Origin: Brevibacterium jeotgali
GTDB lineage: Bacteria > Actinomycetota > Actinomycetes > Actinomycetales > Brevibacteriaceae
Assembly (NCBI RefSeq): GCF_900169175.1
Contig: NZ_FXZM01000007.1
Span: forward strand, 62,001 to 126,000
DNA length: 64,000 nucleotides
Direction of reading: 5' to 3'
The notes beneath the pieces are model-generated. The model had not been told where the DNA came from, did no database searches, and worked only from the letters and a program-made list of their open reading frames with translations. Below, piece by piece: positions 17,514-25,289 of this stretch. The translations under genes and the position numbers were made by a program. The first letter of the stretch is position 1. Each line of letters starts with the position of its first letter.

Positions 17514-17963
17514 TCAGACGGGTGGACCCAGAAGCAGCAGCACGACGAACACGACAGCGACTGCCAGCGCACCCGTCAGGAGGGCGGCGATGGGCCTCCG
17601 GATCCCCCAGGCGATGGGGCGCTCGAGCAGGGTCCGCGGCTCTCGACCGCCGTCGGCCAGGCCCCACGCCTCGTCCAGCAGGCCACGGCGCCTCGCCCCG
17701 ACCTCGAACGGGATCGTGGCGTACGGAATGATCGCGGAGCCCAGCCCGAGCACGATCGCGCCCAGCCCCCACCGCTGCGACACTCCCACGAACACCGTGG
17801 TGACGCAGTAGGCCAGGAACATGAACCCGTGGAGTCCGCCGCCGATGCTCACCATCACCTCAGTGGTCTGCGTGACGTACTTGAGGAACATGCCCAGCAG
17901 CAGGAGGGTCCAGGTGATCGCCTCGCCGATCGCGAAGATGGAGAACAGGCGCTTCGGTGTCAT
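17514..17963 (-). CDS. DUF3817 family membrane protein
   Basis: The 149-residue protein has the DUF3817 core in its first 100 residues: FSIFAIGEAITWTLLLLGMF, then VSIGGGLHGFMFLAYCVTTVFVG, and an ending with WGLADGGREPRTLLERP after the third segment. A fourth hydrophobic segment closes the protein. DUF3817 proteins are three- to four-helix membrane proteins common in actinobacteria with no assigned function. The start was set at MTPKRLF, where the family begins, and CACGAT lies 6 bases upstream. Confidence 0.85.
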   Translation of the reverse strand: MTPKRLFSIFAIGEAITWTLLLLGMFLKYVTQTTEVMVSIGGGLHGFMFLAYCVTTVFVGVSQRWGLGAIVLGLGSAIIPYATIPFEVGARRRGLLDEAWGLADGGREPRTLLERPIAWGIRRPIAALLTGALAVAVVFVVLLLLGPPV

Positions 17964-18048
17964 CCCGCCATCGTGTCGGTCATCGTCGCAGCCTGCGCGC
18001 TCCATCTGCATCGCGAGAATCCATCGCTCAGTCCGTGGGCACACCGCA

Positions 18049-18091
18049 AGCGGGCTCCGAGCCCTCCACCAGGGAGGGCGCGGAGCCCGCT
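18049..18091. terminator. Strong two-part hairpin after the M28 gene
   Basis: AGCGGGCTCCG pairs perfectly with CGGAGCCCGCT, and inside it GCCCTCC pairs with GGAGGGC around loop ACCAG, with only one mismatch between the two stems. The 18-pair hairpin lies 74 bases after the stop of the leftward peptidase gene. No T-tract follows. Confidence 0.75.
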
Positions 18092-18164
18092 TCGTCAGCT
18101 CACCGGCAGGTCAGCGTCGATGGATCGCCTCAGCAGGCGAGCACGTTCCCGCTGCGCAGACGGC

Positions 18165-20345
18165 TCAGCTGCGACGGCGGCTGCGCGTGGCGGCCACGAC
18201 CGCTGCGCCGCCGACCAGCAGTGCCGCTCCGGCTGCGAAGAGCGGCAGCGTGTCGGCACCGGTGCGGGGCAGCCTGTCGCCCTCGTCACCGTCGTCGCCG
18301 CCGTTGCCGCCCTCGTCACCGTCGTCGCCTCCGCCGGGCGCGTCCTCGTCCGCGACGACGCTGAACGTGCCGCTCAGGTCAGCCGCTGCCGAGGCCTCGG
18401 CAGCCGCCTGCTCAGCACCTGCGTTCGCGTCCGCGGCGTCGACGCCGTCGACCTCGACGGAGTAGTCGCCGATGTAGTTGTCCGCGGCGTCCGGGCTGGT
18501 GCCGTAGACCTTCGTGCTCGCAACGCCGTCCTCGTCCGCGGAAGCCTCGATCACGGCTTCCTCGGTGTTCTGGCCCGACGTCGGGGTGACGGTGAAGTCC
18601 ACGTCGTCACCCGGCTCCAAGCCGGTCACCGACAGGTCGACGCCCTTGTCCGCGTCCACGAAGTCGGAGACCCCCACGGTGTCCGGGGCGATCATCAGCG
18701 CCGGGTCGTCCGTCGGCTGATCCGTCGGCTGATCCGTGGGATCGTCCGTGGGCTCCGTCGTCGGCTCATCGGTCGGCTCGCCTGTCGGATCCTCAGTGGG
18801 ATCGTCCGTGGGCTCACCCGTCGGGTCGTCCGTCGGCTCCTCGGTGGGCTCATCGACCAGCTCGAACGCCACGCTGTGCGCAGCGAACGCGATCGCAGGG
18901 GTGAAGATGTCGATCGACTCCGTCGACACATTCTCGATCGTGTCGTCGATCGTGTGATAGTTCCGGTCCTGCTGGACTCCTTCGGTCCCGCCGAACAGCT
19001 CCACCTCTTCCGCGGTCTTGATGGCATCCGCTCCGGAGAAGAGGCCTGACGCAGGAACTCCGTTGTCGATGAACGCCTGGTAGTCGGAGCGCCCGGAGAA
19101 CTCGGTGCCGACGTGCGGCTGACCGATCTCATCGAAGAAGTCGGTGAAGATCGCCTCGAGTTCCGCCGAGCCCTCAGGCACATTGACGTCCGGCGGCAGC
19201 GGGACGTCCGAGCCGTCGGAATCGAGCGTGCCGACGACGTAGTTCTCCGAGCCGATCATGTCGAAGTTCAGATAGCCCTGGATGCGGTCGAGCTCCTCGC
19301 TCGACAGCGAGTTCACGTACTCGGTGGAGCCGACGAGGCCCACCTCCTCAGCACCCCAGAAGCCGAACCGCACTGTGTGGTCGACGTCTGTCGGCTGCGC
19401 GGCGAGAGCCTCCGCCGCGGCCAGCACACCGGAGACGCCGGACGCATTGTCGTTGACGCCCGGACCCTCCGTGACTCCATCGAGGTGCGCGCCGATCATC
19501 TGCACGCTGTCGTCATCACCCGCGGTGGTCTCCGCGATGACGTTCCAGGTCTCCACGGTCGTGAACTCGGTCTCCAAGGTGAAGTCGGCCGTGACCTCCT
19601 CGGCGGGGTCCGCCTCCGACGCCTCGACCAGCGCGTCGCGGAGCGCCTCACCATCGGCCTGCTGCAGTCCGAGGGTGGGGGCGCTGCCCTCCATCCGCTC
19701 GCCGAGGGTGCCGTTGATCGGTCCGTCTTCGGTGTTGTAGATGACGACGCCCGCCGCTCCGGCCTCGGTGGCGTTCGCGGTCTTCTCACCGAACGCGCAT
19801 TCACCGCGCTGGATGAGCACGATCGTGTCGGTCACGTCCGCGAAATCCGTCGCATCGCAGCCGAGCTCTCCGCCGGCGCCATCGCCGTAGGAGTCATCGG
19901 TCGGCAGCGCGAGGACCGCGTCGGACAGCGCGGGGTCCGCCGCCTCCGAGTAGGCGAAGGGCTCGACGTCGTAGTCGGCTTCACCCACGGAGAACGCGAC
20001 ATCACCGAACGTCTGATCGGCGACCTCGAAGGTGTGGCGGGAGACGTCGAAGGCGCCGGTGCCCTCGAGGACTCCTTCGACGTACTCAGACGCCGCTTCG
20101 TATCCTGCCGTGTCCATCGCGCGGTAGCCGTCGTCGGCGTGCGCGAGCGAGATATCGGACAGCTGCTGCAGATGCTCCATCGCATCTGCGCCCGTCACGC
20201 CCATGTCGGTGTGCTCCGTCGGACCTCCCGGGTCCGTCGGCGAGGCGAGCGCCGGCGCCGCAGTGGCCAGGCCCAGTGCGGCCGCCGCGGCGACTCCCAC
20301 CGTGCAGCGCAGAGCGCGTCCGGCCGTCTTGGGTACAAGTTGCAT
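18165..20345 (-). CDS. Cell-wall-anchored M28 aminopeptidase (LPXTG)
   Basis: The 726-residue protein starts with a signal peptide ending APALAS. A PA domain (about residues 130-250, with LIQRGECAFGEKTANA) is inserted before the M28 catalytic domain, where HLDGVTEGPGVNDNASG supplies His, Asp and bridging Asp ligands, and FGFWGAEEVGLVGS the catalytic Glu pair. After that come about 50 residues of EPTDDPTxEP repeats (residues 499-548), an Ig-like domain, an acidic Gly linker, and the sorting signal LPRTG (692-696) with membrane helix and RSRRRS tail. It is thus exported and joined to peptidoglycan by sortase. The second ATG was chosen because GAAGGA is correctly spaced from it. Confidence 0.87.
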   Translation of the reverse strand: MQLVPKTAGRALRCTVGVAAAAALGLATAAPALASPTDPGGPTEHTDMGVTGADAMEHLQQLSDISLAHADDGYRAMDTAGYEAASEYVEGVLEGTGAFDVSRHTFEVADQTFGDVAFSVGEADYDVEPFAYSEAADPALSDAVLALPTDDSYGDGAGGELGCDATDFADVTDTIVLIQRGECAFGEKTANATEAGAAGVVIYNTEDGPINGTLGERMEGSAPTLGLQQADGEALRDALVEASEADPAEEVTADFTLETEFTTVETWNVIAETTAGDDDSVQMIGAHLDGVTEGPGVNDNASGVSGVLAAAEALAAQPTDVDHTVRFGFWGAEEVGLVGSTEYVNSLSSEELDRIQGYLNFDMIGSENYVVGTLDSDGSDVPLPPDVNVPEGSAELEAIFTDFFDEIGQPHVGTEFSGRSDYQAFIDNGVPASGLFSGADAIKTAEEVELFGGTEGVQQDRNYHTIDDTIENVSTESIDIFTPAIAFAAHSVAFELVDEPTEEPTDDPTGEPTDDPTEDPTGEPTDEPTTEPTDDPTDQPTDQPTDDPALMIAPDTVGVSDFVDADKGVDLSVTGLEPGDDVDFTVTPTSGQNTEEAVIEASADEDGVASTKVYGTSPDAADNYIGDYSVEVDGVDAADANAGAEQAAAEASAAADLSGTFSVVADEDAPGGGDDGDEGGNGGDDGDEGDRLPRTGADTLPLFAAGAALLVGGAAVVAATRSRRRS

Positions 20346-20547
20346 GGTCATCCTTCCGATGCCGCGTGCGTCATGTCTTCGTTCGGGATCACTCGCGGCG
20401 GGGAACATCCGCTCAGCGATCAGTGATCGCAATCACACGATTCACACAGTAACGGAATGGTCACGGGCTCAGGTCACGGAACGATAACGAACCGCAGTGC
20501 GCGCTCCCCTCGACGCGCACCTCTTCACTCAAGCAGTTGCGCAAGTA

Positions 20548-20576
20548 TTGAATTCAGTGAGTGGGTTTCCTAGAAT
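20548..20576 (+). promoter_or_regulatory. Sigma-70-type promoter of the ferritin-like/VIT1 gene
   Basis: TTGAAT at 20548-20553 and TAGAAT at 20571-20576 are separated by 17 bases. A small palindrome TTGCGCAA lies just upstream at 20537-20544 and could be a regulator site. The predicted leader is about 75 bases and a GAGGGAG site precedes the ATG at 20659. Confidence 0.6.
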
Positions 20577-20658
20577 CTGCACGGACAGATCGTCGGCGGT
20601 CCACCGACGCATCGGACGATGACGAGCAGGAGGCCCGGGACCGGGGCCTCGAGGGAGC

Positions 20659-21879
20659 ATGGCACGCATGACGGACCAGCAGCCGGATGAGCCGAGTACG
20701 GACTCCCCAGGATCCGCACTCACCCCGGATGAGGACCGCGAACCGCTGACCGGCCCCATCTACACCGTGAAGGACACCCTCTCCGGTCCGGACAGGGCCC
20801 TTGTGCGCCGCTGGCAGAAGCACCTGGCGAACGAACGGCTCGAGGAGCGCCTCTACCGCTCCCTCGCCCAGCGCCGGGACGGCGAGGAGGCGGAGATCCT
20901 CACAGCGCTCGCCGAGGCGGAGGCCCGACACCAGGAGCACTGGACCACCCTGCTCGGCGACTACGCGGAACCGCGCAGGCGCCCGTCGCTCGGAACGCTC
21001 GTGCTGGCCTTCCTGGGGCGGGTCTTCGGCTCCGTCTTCGTCCTCGCACTCGCCCAGCAGTCGGAATCGCAGTCGCCCTACGCCACGGACAGGTGGGCGA
21101 CGTCCCGCATGGCGGCGGACGAGGCCATCCACGCCGAGGTCGTGAGGGCTCTCGCGCAGCAGTCACGGGCGCGACTGTCCGGCAGCTTCCGCGCCGCGGT
21201 GTTCGGCGCGAACGACGGCCTCGTCTCGAACCTGGCCCTCGTCCTCGGCGTCGCCGCGGCCGGCATGTCACCCGAGGCGGTCCTGCTCACGGGCGTGTCC
21301 GGACTGCTCGCCGGCGCACTGTCGATGGGGGCCGGCGAGTACGTCTCGGTGCGCTCGCAGCGTGAGCTGCTCGAGGCCTCGGAGCCGGATCCCGAGTCGC
21401 GCCGCGCCCTCCCCCATCTGGACCTCGACGCGAACGAGCTCGCCCTCGTCTACCGTGCTCGCGGCATGGGAGAGGAGCATGCCCGCTCCGCCGCCTCCGC
21501 CCAGATCCGCGCCGCCCAGTCCCCCGTCCGCCGTCGACCCGTCGGCGGACACCGCGGTGACCCCACCCTTGACCGCGACAGCACCGATCAGCACGAGGAG
21601 CTGGGAACCGGCCTGGGCGCGGCGATCTCGAGCTTCTGCTTCTTCTCGTCCGGAGCAGTCATCCCGATCCTCCCGTTCGCATTCGGCATGAACGGGACTC
21701 CAGCGGTGATCCTCGCCGCCGCACTCGTGGGACTGGCGCTGCTCTGCACCGGCGGGATCGTGGGCATCCTGTCCGGCCGGGCCCCGCTCCCCCGGGCGCT
21801 GCGGCAGCTGGCGATCGGCTTCGGCGCCGCCGCGATCACCTACCTCCTGGGCCTCCTCTTCGGCACCTCCGTCGGGTGA
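20659..21879 (+). CDS. Ferritin-like domain fused to VIT1/CCC1 transporter
   Basis: The 406-residue protein has an N-terminal four-helix ferritin-like domain (residues 50-155) with metal-binding Glu/His pairs, for example EEAEILTALAEAEARHQEHW and ADEAIHAEVVRAL. The C-terminal VIT1/CCC1 domain has five membrane segments, starting FRAAVFGANDGLVSNLALVLG and ending with a loop-separated last three helices. This is the MbfA-like / Er-VIT architecture, which exports iron or manganese across the cytoplasmic membrane under excess or peroxide stress. The loop between helices 2 and 3 (RSQRELLEASEPD) is typical. It has its own promoter and a hairpin over its stop codon. Confidence 0.85.
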   Translation: MARMTDQQPDEPSTDSPGSALTPDEDREPLTGPIYTVKDTLSGPDRALVRRWQKHLANERLEERLYRSLAQRRDGEEAEILTALAEAEARHQEHWTTLLGDYAEPRRRPSLGTLVLAFLGRVFGSVFVLALAQQSESQSPYATDRWATSRMAADEAIHAEVVRALAQQSRARLSGSFRAAVFGANDGLVSNLALVLGVAAAGMSPEAVLLTGVSGLLAGALSMGAGEYVSVRSQRELLEASEPDPESRRALPHLDLDANELALVYRARGMGEEHARSAASAQIRAAQSPVRRRPVGGHRGDPTLDRDSTDQHEELGTGLGAAISSFCFFSSGAVIPILPFAFGMNGTPAVILAAALVGLALLCTGGIVGILSGRAPLPRALRQLAIGFGAAAITYLLGLLFGTSVG

Positions 21880-21900
21880 TCCCGCAGCCGGGGATCACCC
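21874..21900. terminator. Hairpin overlapping the stop of the VIT1 gene
   Basis: GGGTGATCCC and GGGATCACCC pair perfectly around a 7-base loop. The stop codon of the gene lies in the left arm. Confidence 0.6.
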
Positions 21901-22013
21901 GTGCCGGCGGAGCTCCACGAGCTCGCCGCCCGCCTTCGTCGCGCGGCAGCACCACGGGTCTCGCGTCGTAGACTCCGTTCCATCGACCGCCTCCGACATC
22001 GATCGAGCTGACC

Positions 22014-22679
22014 ATGGACAGACGTCAGAAATCTCCTCCGAGTCTCCAGCCCCCTCCTGCACTCCCCACACCTCCCCGCCCCACCACCCCGAAGGGGCGG
22101 GAGACACGAGCACGCCTGCTGGCGTCCGCCCGCCACCTGTTCGGCGAGCGCGGATACGGACTCGTGCGCGTCTCCGACATCACCGACGCAGCAGGCATCT
22201 CCGCGGGAGCGTTCTACCGCTATTTCGAGGACCGGCGGACTCTCATGCTCGAACTGCTCGCGGTCTTCCATGAGGACGTGTACCGATCGGTGAGCGCACC
22301 CTGGGACCCCGACGATCCGCGCGCGTCCGTCGAGGCGACGACCCTCGCCTATCTCGAGCTCTACGGCGAGAACCATGACCTCTTCGGCATCCTCATCGAA
22401 CTCGCGCCCTCCGACCCGCAGGGGGCGGAGATCGGGCTCTACGCGCGCCGTCGCTTCCACATCCGCATCGAGCACTCGCTCGACCGCGGCATCCGCGAAG
22501 GCACGATCCGCCCCGACCTCGACACTCGCGCAGCGGCGGAGCTGCTCGGATCCATGACGGAGTTCTACGCGCCGCAGCGCTTCAACCCCGGGTACGGGAG
22601 CACGTCGACCGCACCCCTCGCCTCGATCGCGCAGACCCTCGCTGATGTGTGGACGGACGGAGTCACACGGCGAGACTGA
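22014..22679 (+). CDS. TetR-family transcriptional regulator
   Basis: The 221-residue protein has a proline-rich start, then a TetR DNA-binding domain: ARLLASARHLFGERGYGLVR, the helix-turn-helix DITDAAGISAGAFYRYFEDR and start of the ligand-binding domain. The ligand domain (about residues 90-215) is helical with no recognisable ligand signature. It is followed after 34 bases by the class IV aminotransferase gene, which has its own -10 element. Its target is not evident, as no clear palindrome was seen in the 134 bases before it. Confidence 0.85.
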   Translation: MDRRQKSPPSLQPPPALPTPPRPTTPKGRETRARLLASARHLFGERGYGLVRVSDITDAAGISAGAFYRYFEDRRTLMLELLAVFHEDVYRSVSAPWDPDDPRASVEATTLAYLELYGENHDLFGILIELAPSDPQGAEIGLYARRRFHIRIEHSLDRGIREGTIRPDLDTRAAAELLGSMTEFYAPQRFNPGYGSTSTAPLASIAQTLADVWTDGVTRRD

Positions 22680-22700
22680 CCGCGACGCTTGCGCCCGGCC

Positions 22701-22706
22701 TACGAT
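22701..22706 (+). promoter_or_regulatory. -10 element of a leaderless promoter (class IV aminotransferase)
   Basis: TACGAT ends 7 bases before the ATG at 22714, with no ribosome-binding site between. Confidence 0.55.
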
Positions 22707-22713
22707 GGGCCGC

Positions 22714-23634
22714 ATGCAGACAGCCCTCGCTCTCATCGACATCGATGCCGGAACGGTCACCGCCACGCACCTGGAATCGGCGCAGTTCCCCGTGGAGGAC
22801 CTCGCGATCCACCGGGGAGAGGGCATCTTCGAGACGGTCCTCGTCACAGTCGATGCGACCGGCGCAGCCCTCGTGCACAGCAGGGAGACGCACTTCACAC
22901 GATTCGAGCAGTCCGCAGCGATGCTCGACCTGCCCGAGCCTCCACGGGAGCTCTTCGAGGAGGCCGTCGCTGCGGTCATCGCGGCAGTCATCGGCACCTT
23001 CGACGGGAACGTCACAGAATTCGCAGTCCGGTACGCGATGTCCCGCGGACTCGATTCACATGCGGATCCGGCCGCGCACCGCACTGTCGGCATCCCGCAC
23101 GGCCCCCGGGGCTGGGCCTTCCCCATCGGACTGTCCGACGACCAGCGCGCACAGCGCACGAGGGGCGTCCGAGTCGTCACGCTGAACCGCGGCTACGACG
23201 CCTACGTGGGCGAGTCCGCACCCTGGCTGCTGATCGGCGCGAAGACCCTGTCCTATGCGGTCAACCAGTCCGCAGCACGCCACGCCGTCGCACAGGGTGC
23301 GGACGAAGCGCTGTTCGTGTCCAACGACGGCATCGTCCTGGAGGGGCCGACGTCGAACCTCGTCATCCAGCGCGGGGACACTCTGCTGACCCCCGATCCG
23401 CGTGCGGGGCTGCTGCACGGCACCACGCAGCGCGCCGTGTTCGCCGGCGCCGCGGCGTCGGGGCTGACCGTCGAGTACGCGGACCTCACGATCGACGATG
23501 TCGTCGAAGCGGACGCCGCATGGCTCGTCTCCTCCGTCCGCACGGCAGTTCCAGTGCTCGAGGTCGACGGCAAGGCCCTCCCGCACGCCCCCGCCTCCAC
23601 GTCTCGCCTGCACGAATGGATCCGCGCCGCCTGA
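22714..23634 (+). CDS. Class IV aminotransferase / aminodeoxychorismate lyase-like
   Basis: The 306-residue enzyme is a fold-type IV PLP protein. Diagnostic segments are DLAIHRGEGIFETV at the start, the PLP lysine in LIGAKTLSYAVNQSAARHA, and EGPTSNLVIQ which binds the cofactor phosphate. 4-Amino-4-deoxychorismate lyase (PabC), which makes p-aminobenzoate for folate, is the most likely activity by length and motif, but D-amino-acid or branched-chain aminotransferases share the fold. Earlier in-frame starts overlap the TetR gene and were rejected in favour of the ATG with TACGAT upstream. Confidence 0.82.
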   Translation: MQTALALIDIDAGTVTATHLESAQFPVEDLAIHRGEGIFETVLVTVDATGAALVHSRETHFTRFEQSAAMLDLPEPPRELFEEAVAAVIAAVIGTFDGNVTEFAVRYAMSRGLDSHADPAAHRTVGIPHGPRGWAFPIGLSDDQRAQRTRGVRVVTLNRGYDAYVGESAPWLLIGAKTLSYAVNQSAARHAVAQGADEALFVSNDGIVLEGPTSNLVIQRGDTLLTPDPRAGLLHGTTQRAVFAGAAASGLTVEYADLTIDDVVEADAAWLVSSVRTAVPVLEVDGKALPHAPASTSRLHEWIRAA

Positions 23635-23739
23635 TCCTGGACTCCGGACGACGGTCCGACCTCCACAGCGCTGCCGCTCGCCGCAGCCGCTAGGCTGAGG
23701 GCGACGACGCATCGCACCCGCCATCAGCAGGAGGAGAAC

Positions 23740-24039
23740 ATGGGCAAGATCGCCTGGCAGATCATCGGTGTGGGCGGCACGGCACTCGCCGCAATGGCGA
23801 CCCGCAAGGCGCTCGCGACAGTGTGGGAGAAGTCGACTCACCGCGCAGTCCCGACGAACCCGAACGACGATGAGATCGGCCTTGCCGAAGCCCTTGCCTG
23901 GACGGTCGTGTCCGGTGTGGGCGTCGCGGTCGTCCGGCTGACGGTCCAGCGCTACGCGGCGAAGACCATCCGCAGCAAGTTCGGCGAGGAAACACTGCCC
24001 AAGGCGATGCGCCCGAACCAGGCGCGCCTCGAGAACTGA
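23740..24039 (+). CDS. DUF4235 family membrane protein
   Basis: The 99-residue protein matches the DUF4235 pattern: a first hydrophobic segment IAWQIIGVGGTALAAMATRK, a short hydrophilic loop with NPNDDEIGLAEALAWTVVSG leading into a second segment, and a charged end. Its function is unknown, and it is common in actinobacteria. A strong AGGAGGAG site precedes the ATG and TAGGCT at 23691 is a possible -10 element. It ends at a strong hairpin shared with the convergent aroD. Confidence 0.85.
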   Translation: MGKIAWQIIGVGGTALAAMATRKALATVWEKSTHRAVPTNPNDDEIGLAEALAWTVVSGVGVAVVRLTVQRYAAKTIRSKFGEETLPKAMRPNQARLEN

Positions 24040-24048
24040 ACGCGCTGG

Positions 24049-24078
24049 GGCTGAGCGCCGTGGGAACGGCGCTCAGCC
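24049..24078. terminator. Perfect 13-pair bidirectional hairpin
   Basis: GGCTGAGCGCCGT pairs with ACGGCGCTCAGCC around loop GGGA. It lies between convergent genes, and the right arm contains the stop codon of aroD. Confidence 0.75.
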
Positions 24079-24819
24079 GCGGAGCAGGATAGACCGGACG
24101 ATATCGACCTGCTCCGCAGTCATCTGACCGGGAGCCGAGCCTGAGCCCACGGTGGCGAACGTCGCAGCCGACCCGAACTCCGCACCGCAGAGGCGCGTCA
24201 CTCGACCCAGCTCCCCCATCGAGATCCCGATCACCGGGATCTCGTGCGCCTGGGAAGCGCGCCACGTCGCGCCCAGCAGCGTGAGCACGTCATCGATGGA
24301 GTGCGGCATGGCCGCGACCTTCGCCACGTCCGCACCGGCCCCTGCCATCTGAGCGAACAGCCCCTCGAGCTCGCCGGCCGGGGGCGTCGACTCCCACGTG
24401 TGCCCGGACGCGACGACCGCCGCACCGCGCTCCCGCGCCGCCGCGAACAGCTCCGCGGATCCACTCCGTCCGATCTCCACGTCGACAGCCTCAGGCGCCA
24501 GCGAGATCGCCGCCGACACGGCATCCGCATACGCGTCGACCGGGCAGTATCCGCCCTCAGCCTCTGATCTGACCGTGACGAGAGTCGGAACCCGCGACCG
24601 GGCGAAGGTTTCATAGGAGCGCGTGAGATCAGCTGTGATGCCGTCGCGCCCCTCACGGCGGTCGGGCGCGAACAGCGGGTCGATCCGCCACTCGAAGGCG
24701 TCGACTCCTTCATGGGAGGACGCCGCGATCGCCTGACGCGCAGCGGCCTCCCCCGTGCGCGCGAGGATCGGGACGATGATCGCGGGACGGGCACCGGGCA
24801 CGAATGGGAGCGGCTTCAT
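24073..24819 (-). CDS. aroD: Type I 3-dehydroquinate dehydratase
   Basis: The 248-residue protein is a type I dehydroquinase, which converts 3-dehydroquinate to 3-dehydroshikimate through a Schiff base. The Schiff-base Lys167 lies in ADVAKVAAMP, the general-base His140 in VVASGHTWE and a substrate-binding Glu in AFEWRID. Type I enzymes are less usual in actinobacteria, which mostly carry the type II AroQ, so this may be a catabolic (quinate/shikimate) or second copy. It stands alone with TAGAGT 6 bases before its ATG. Confidence 0.9.
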   Translation of the reverse strand: MKPLPFVPGARPAIIVPILARTGEAAARQAIAASSHEGVDAFEWRIDPLFAPDRREGRDGITADLTRSYETFARSRVPTLVTVRSEAEGGYCPVDAYADAVSAAISLAPEAVDVEIGRSGSAELFAAARERGAAVVASGHTWESTPPAGELEGLFAQMAGAGADVAKVAAMPHSIDDVLTLLGATWRASQAHEIPVIGISMGELGRVTRLCGAEFGSAATFATVGSGSAPGQMTAEQVDIVRSILLRG

Positions 24820-24825
24820 GTCGGC

Positions 24826-24831
24826 ACTCTA
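24826..24831 (-). promoter_or_regulatory. -10 element of a leaderless promoter (aroD)
   Basis: TAGAGT on the minus strand ends 6 bases before the ATG at 24819. Confidence 0.55.
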
Positions 24832-25035
24832 CCGACGCCCGCGGCTCCGGTCGCCGAACGTGGCGCCCGCGCCGCCGATCAGCGCGCAGTGCCGATCAGC
24901 GAGTTCCGCATCGTGGCACTCGCGCCGCAAGAGCCCACAGGAGGCCGCCTTCTTGTGAATCGGCGCAATGATCACGCGGAAACCGCCTAACGATAGGGTA
25001 ACGAGAGTACTCGTCGTTTCTGCAGGTGAGAGGGT

Positions 25036-25108
25036 TGCTCATGTGAGCAGCCTTGGTGTCCCCTGGCCCCCTGCTCCAAGATCCACAGAGTTATCCACAG
25101 GAGCAGGG
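25036..25108. promoter_or_regulatory. Inverted repeats and DnaA-box-like motif upstream of the betaine importer
   Basis: The 470-base space before the importer holds an inverted repeat TGCTCA-TG-TGAGCA at 25036-25049 and a 9-pair arm CCCTGCTCC / GGAGCAGGG at 25069-25077 and 25100-25108. The 22-base loop between the arms contains a duplicated ATCCACAG (25081 and 25093) and TTATCCACA at 25091-25099, which equals the E. coli DnaA-box consensus. The stem could be a leader structure or operator for the osmolyte genes. No convincing gene lies in the rest of the gap. Confidence 0.4.
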
Positions 25109-25289
25109 TTAGACTGAGTCGGTGGAATCACGGCGACGGCCGGTGTTCGCGCTGTGCGCCCGGTCGTCCAGCCGTTCGCTCACCCAGCAATCGGTCGGTT
25201 CTCCCAAGACCGAGGTCGACACCGCGTCCCCTTCGGTCGTCACCCGGGTCCACCGAGAGAATCGTCCACAATAGGAAGGATGCGGTCAC

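Noticed and set aside
18736..18957. Antisense Gly/Ser/Val-repeat protein opposite the M28 peptidase stalk
   Set aside because: It is the mirror of the EPTDDP repeat of a well-supported gene; the same holds for Val/Ser/Gly frames opposite 42.9-43.7 kb.
25091..25099. DnaA box taken as a sign of a replication origin
   Set aside because: Only one exact box is present and no dnaA, dnaN or rpmH gene is nearby; the site lies in a regulatory gap.
25121..25273. Small open frame of about 50 codons before the betaine importer
   Set aside because: It has a GTG start but no ribosome site, no recognisable motif, and ends just before the importer's own ribosome site; chance is more likely.
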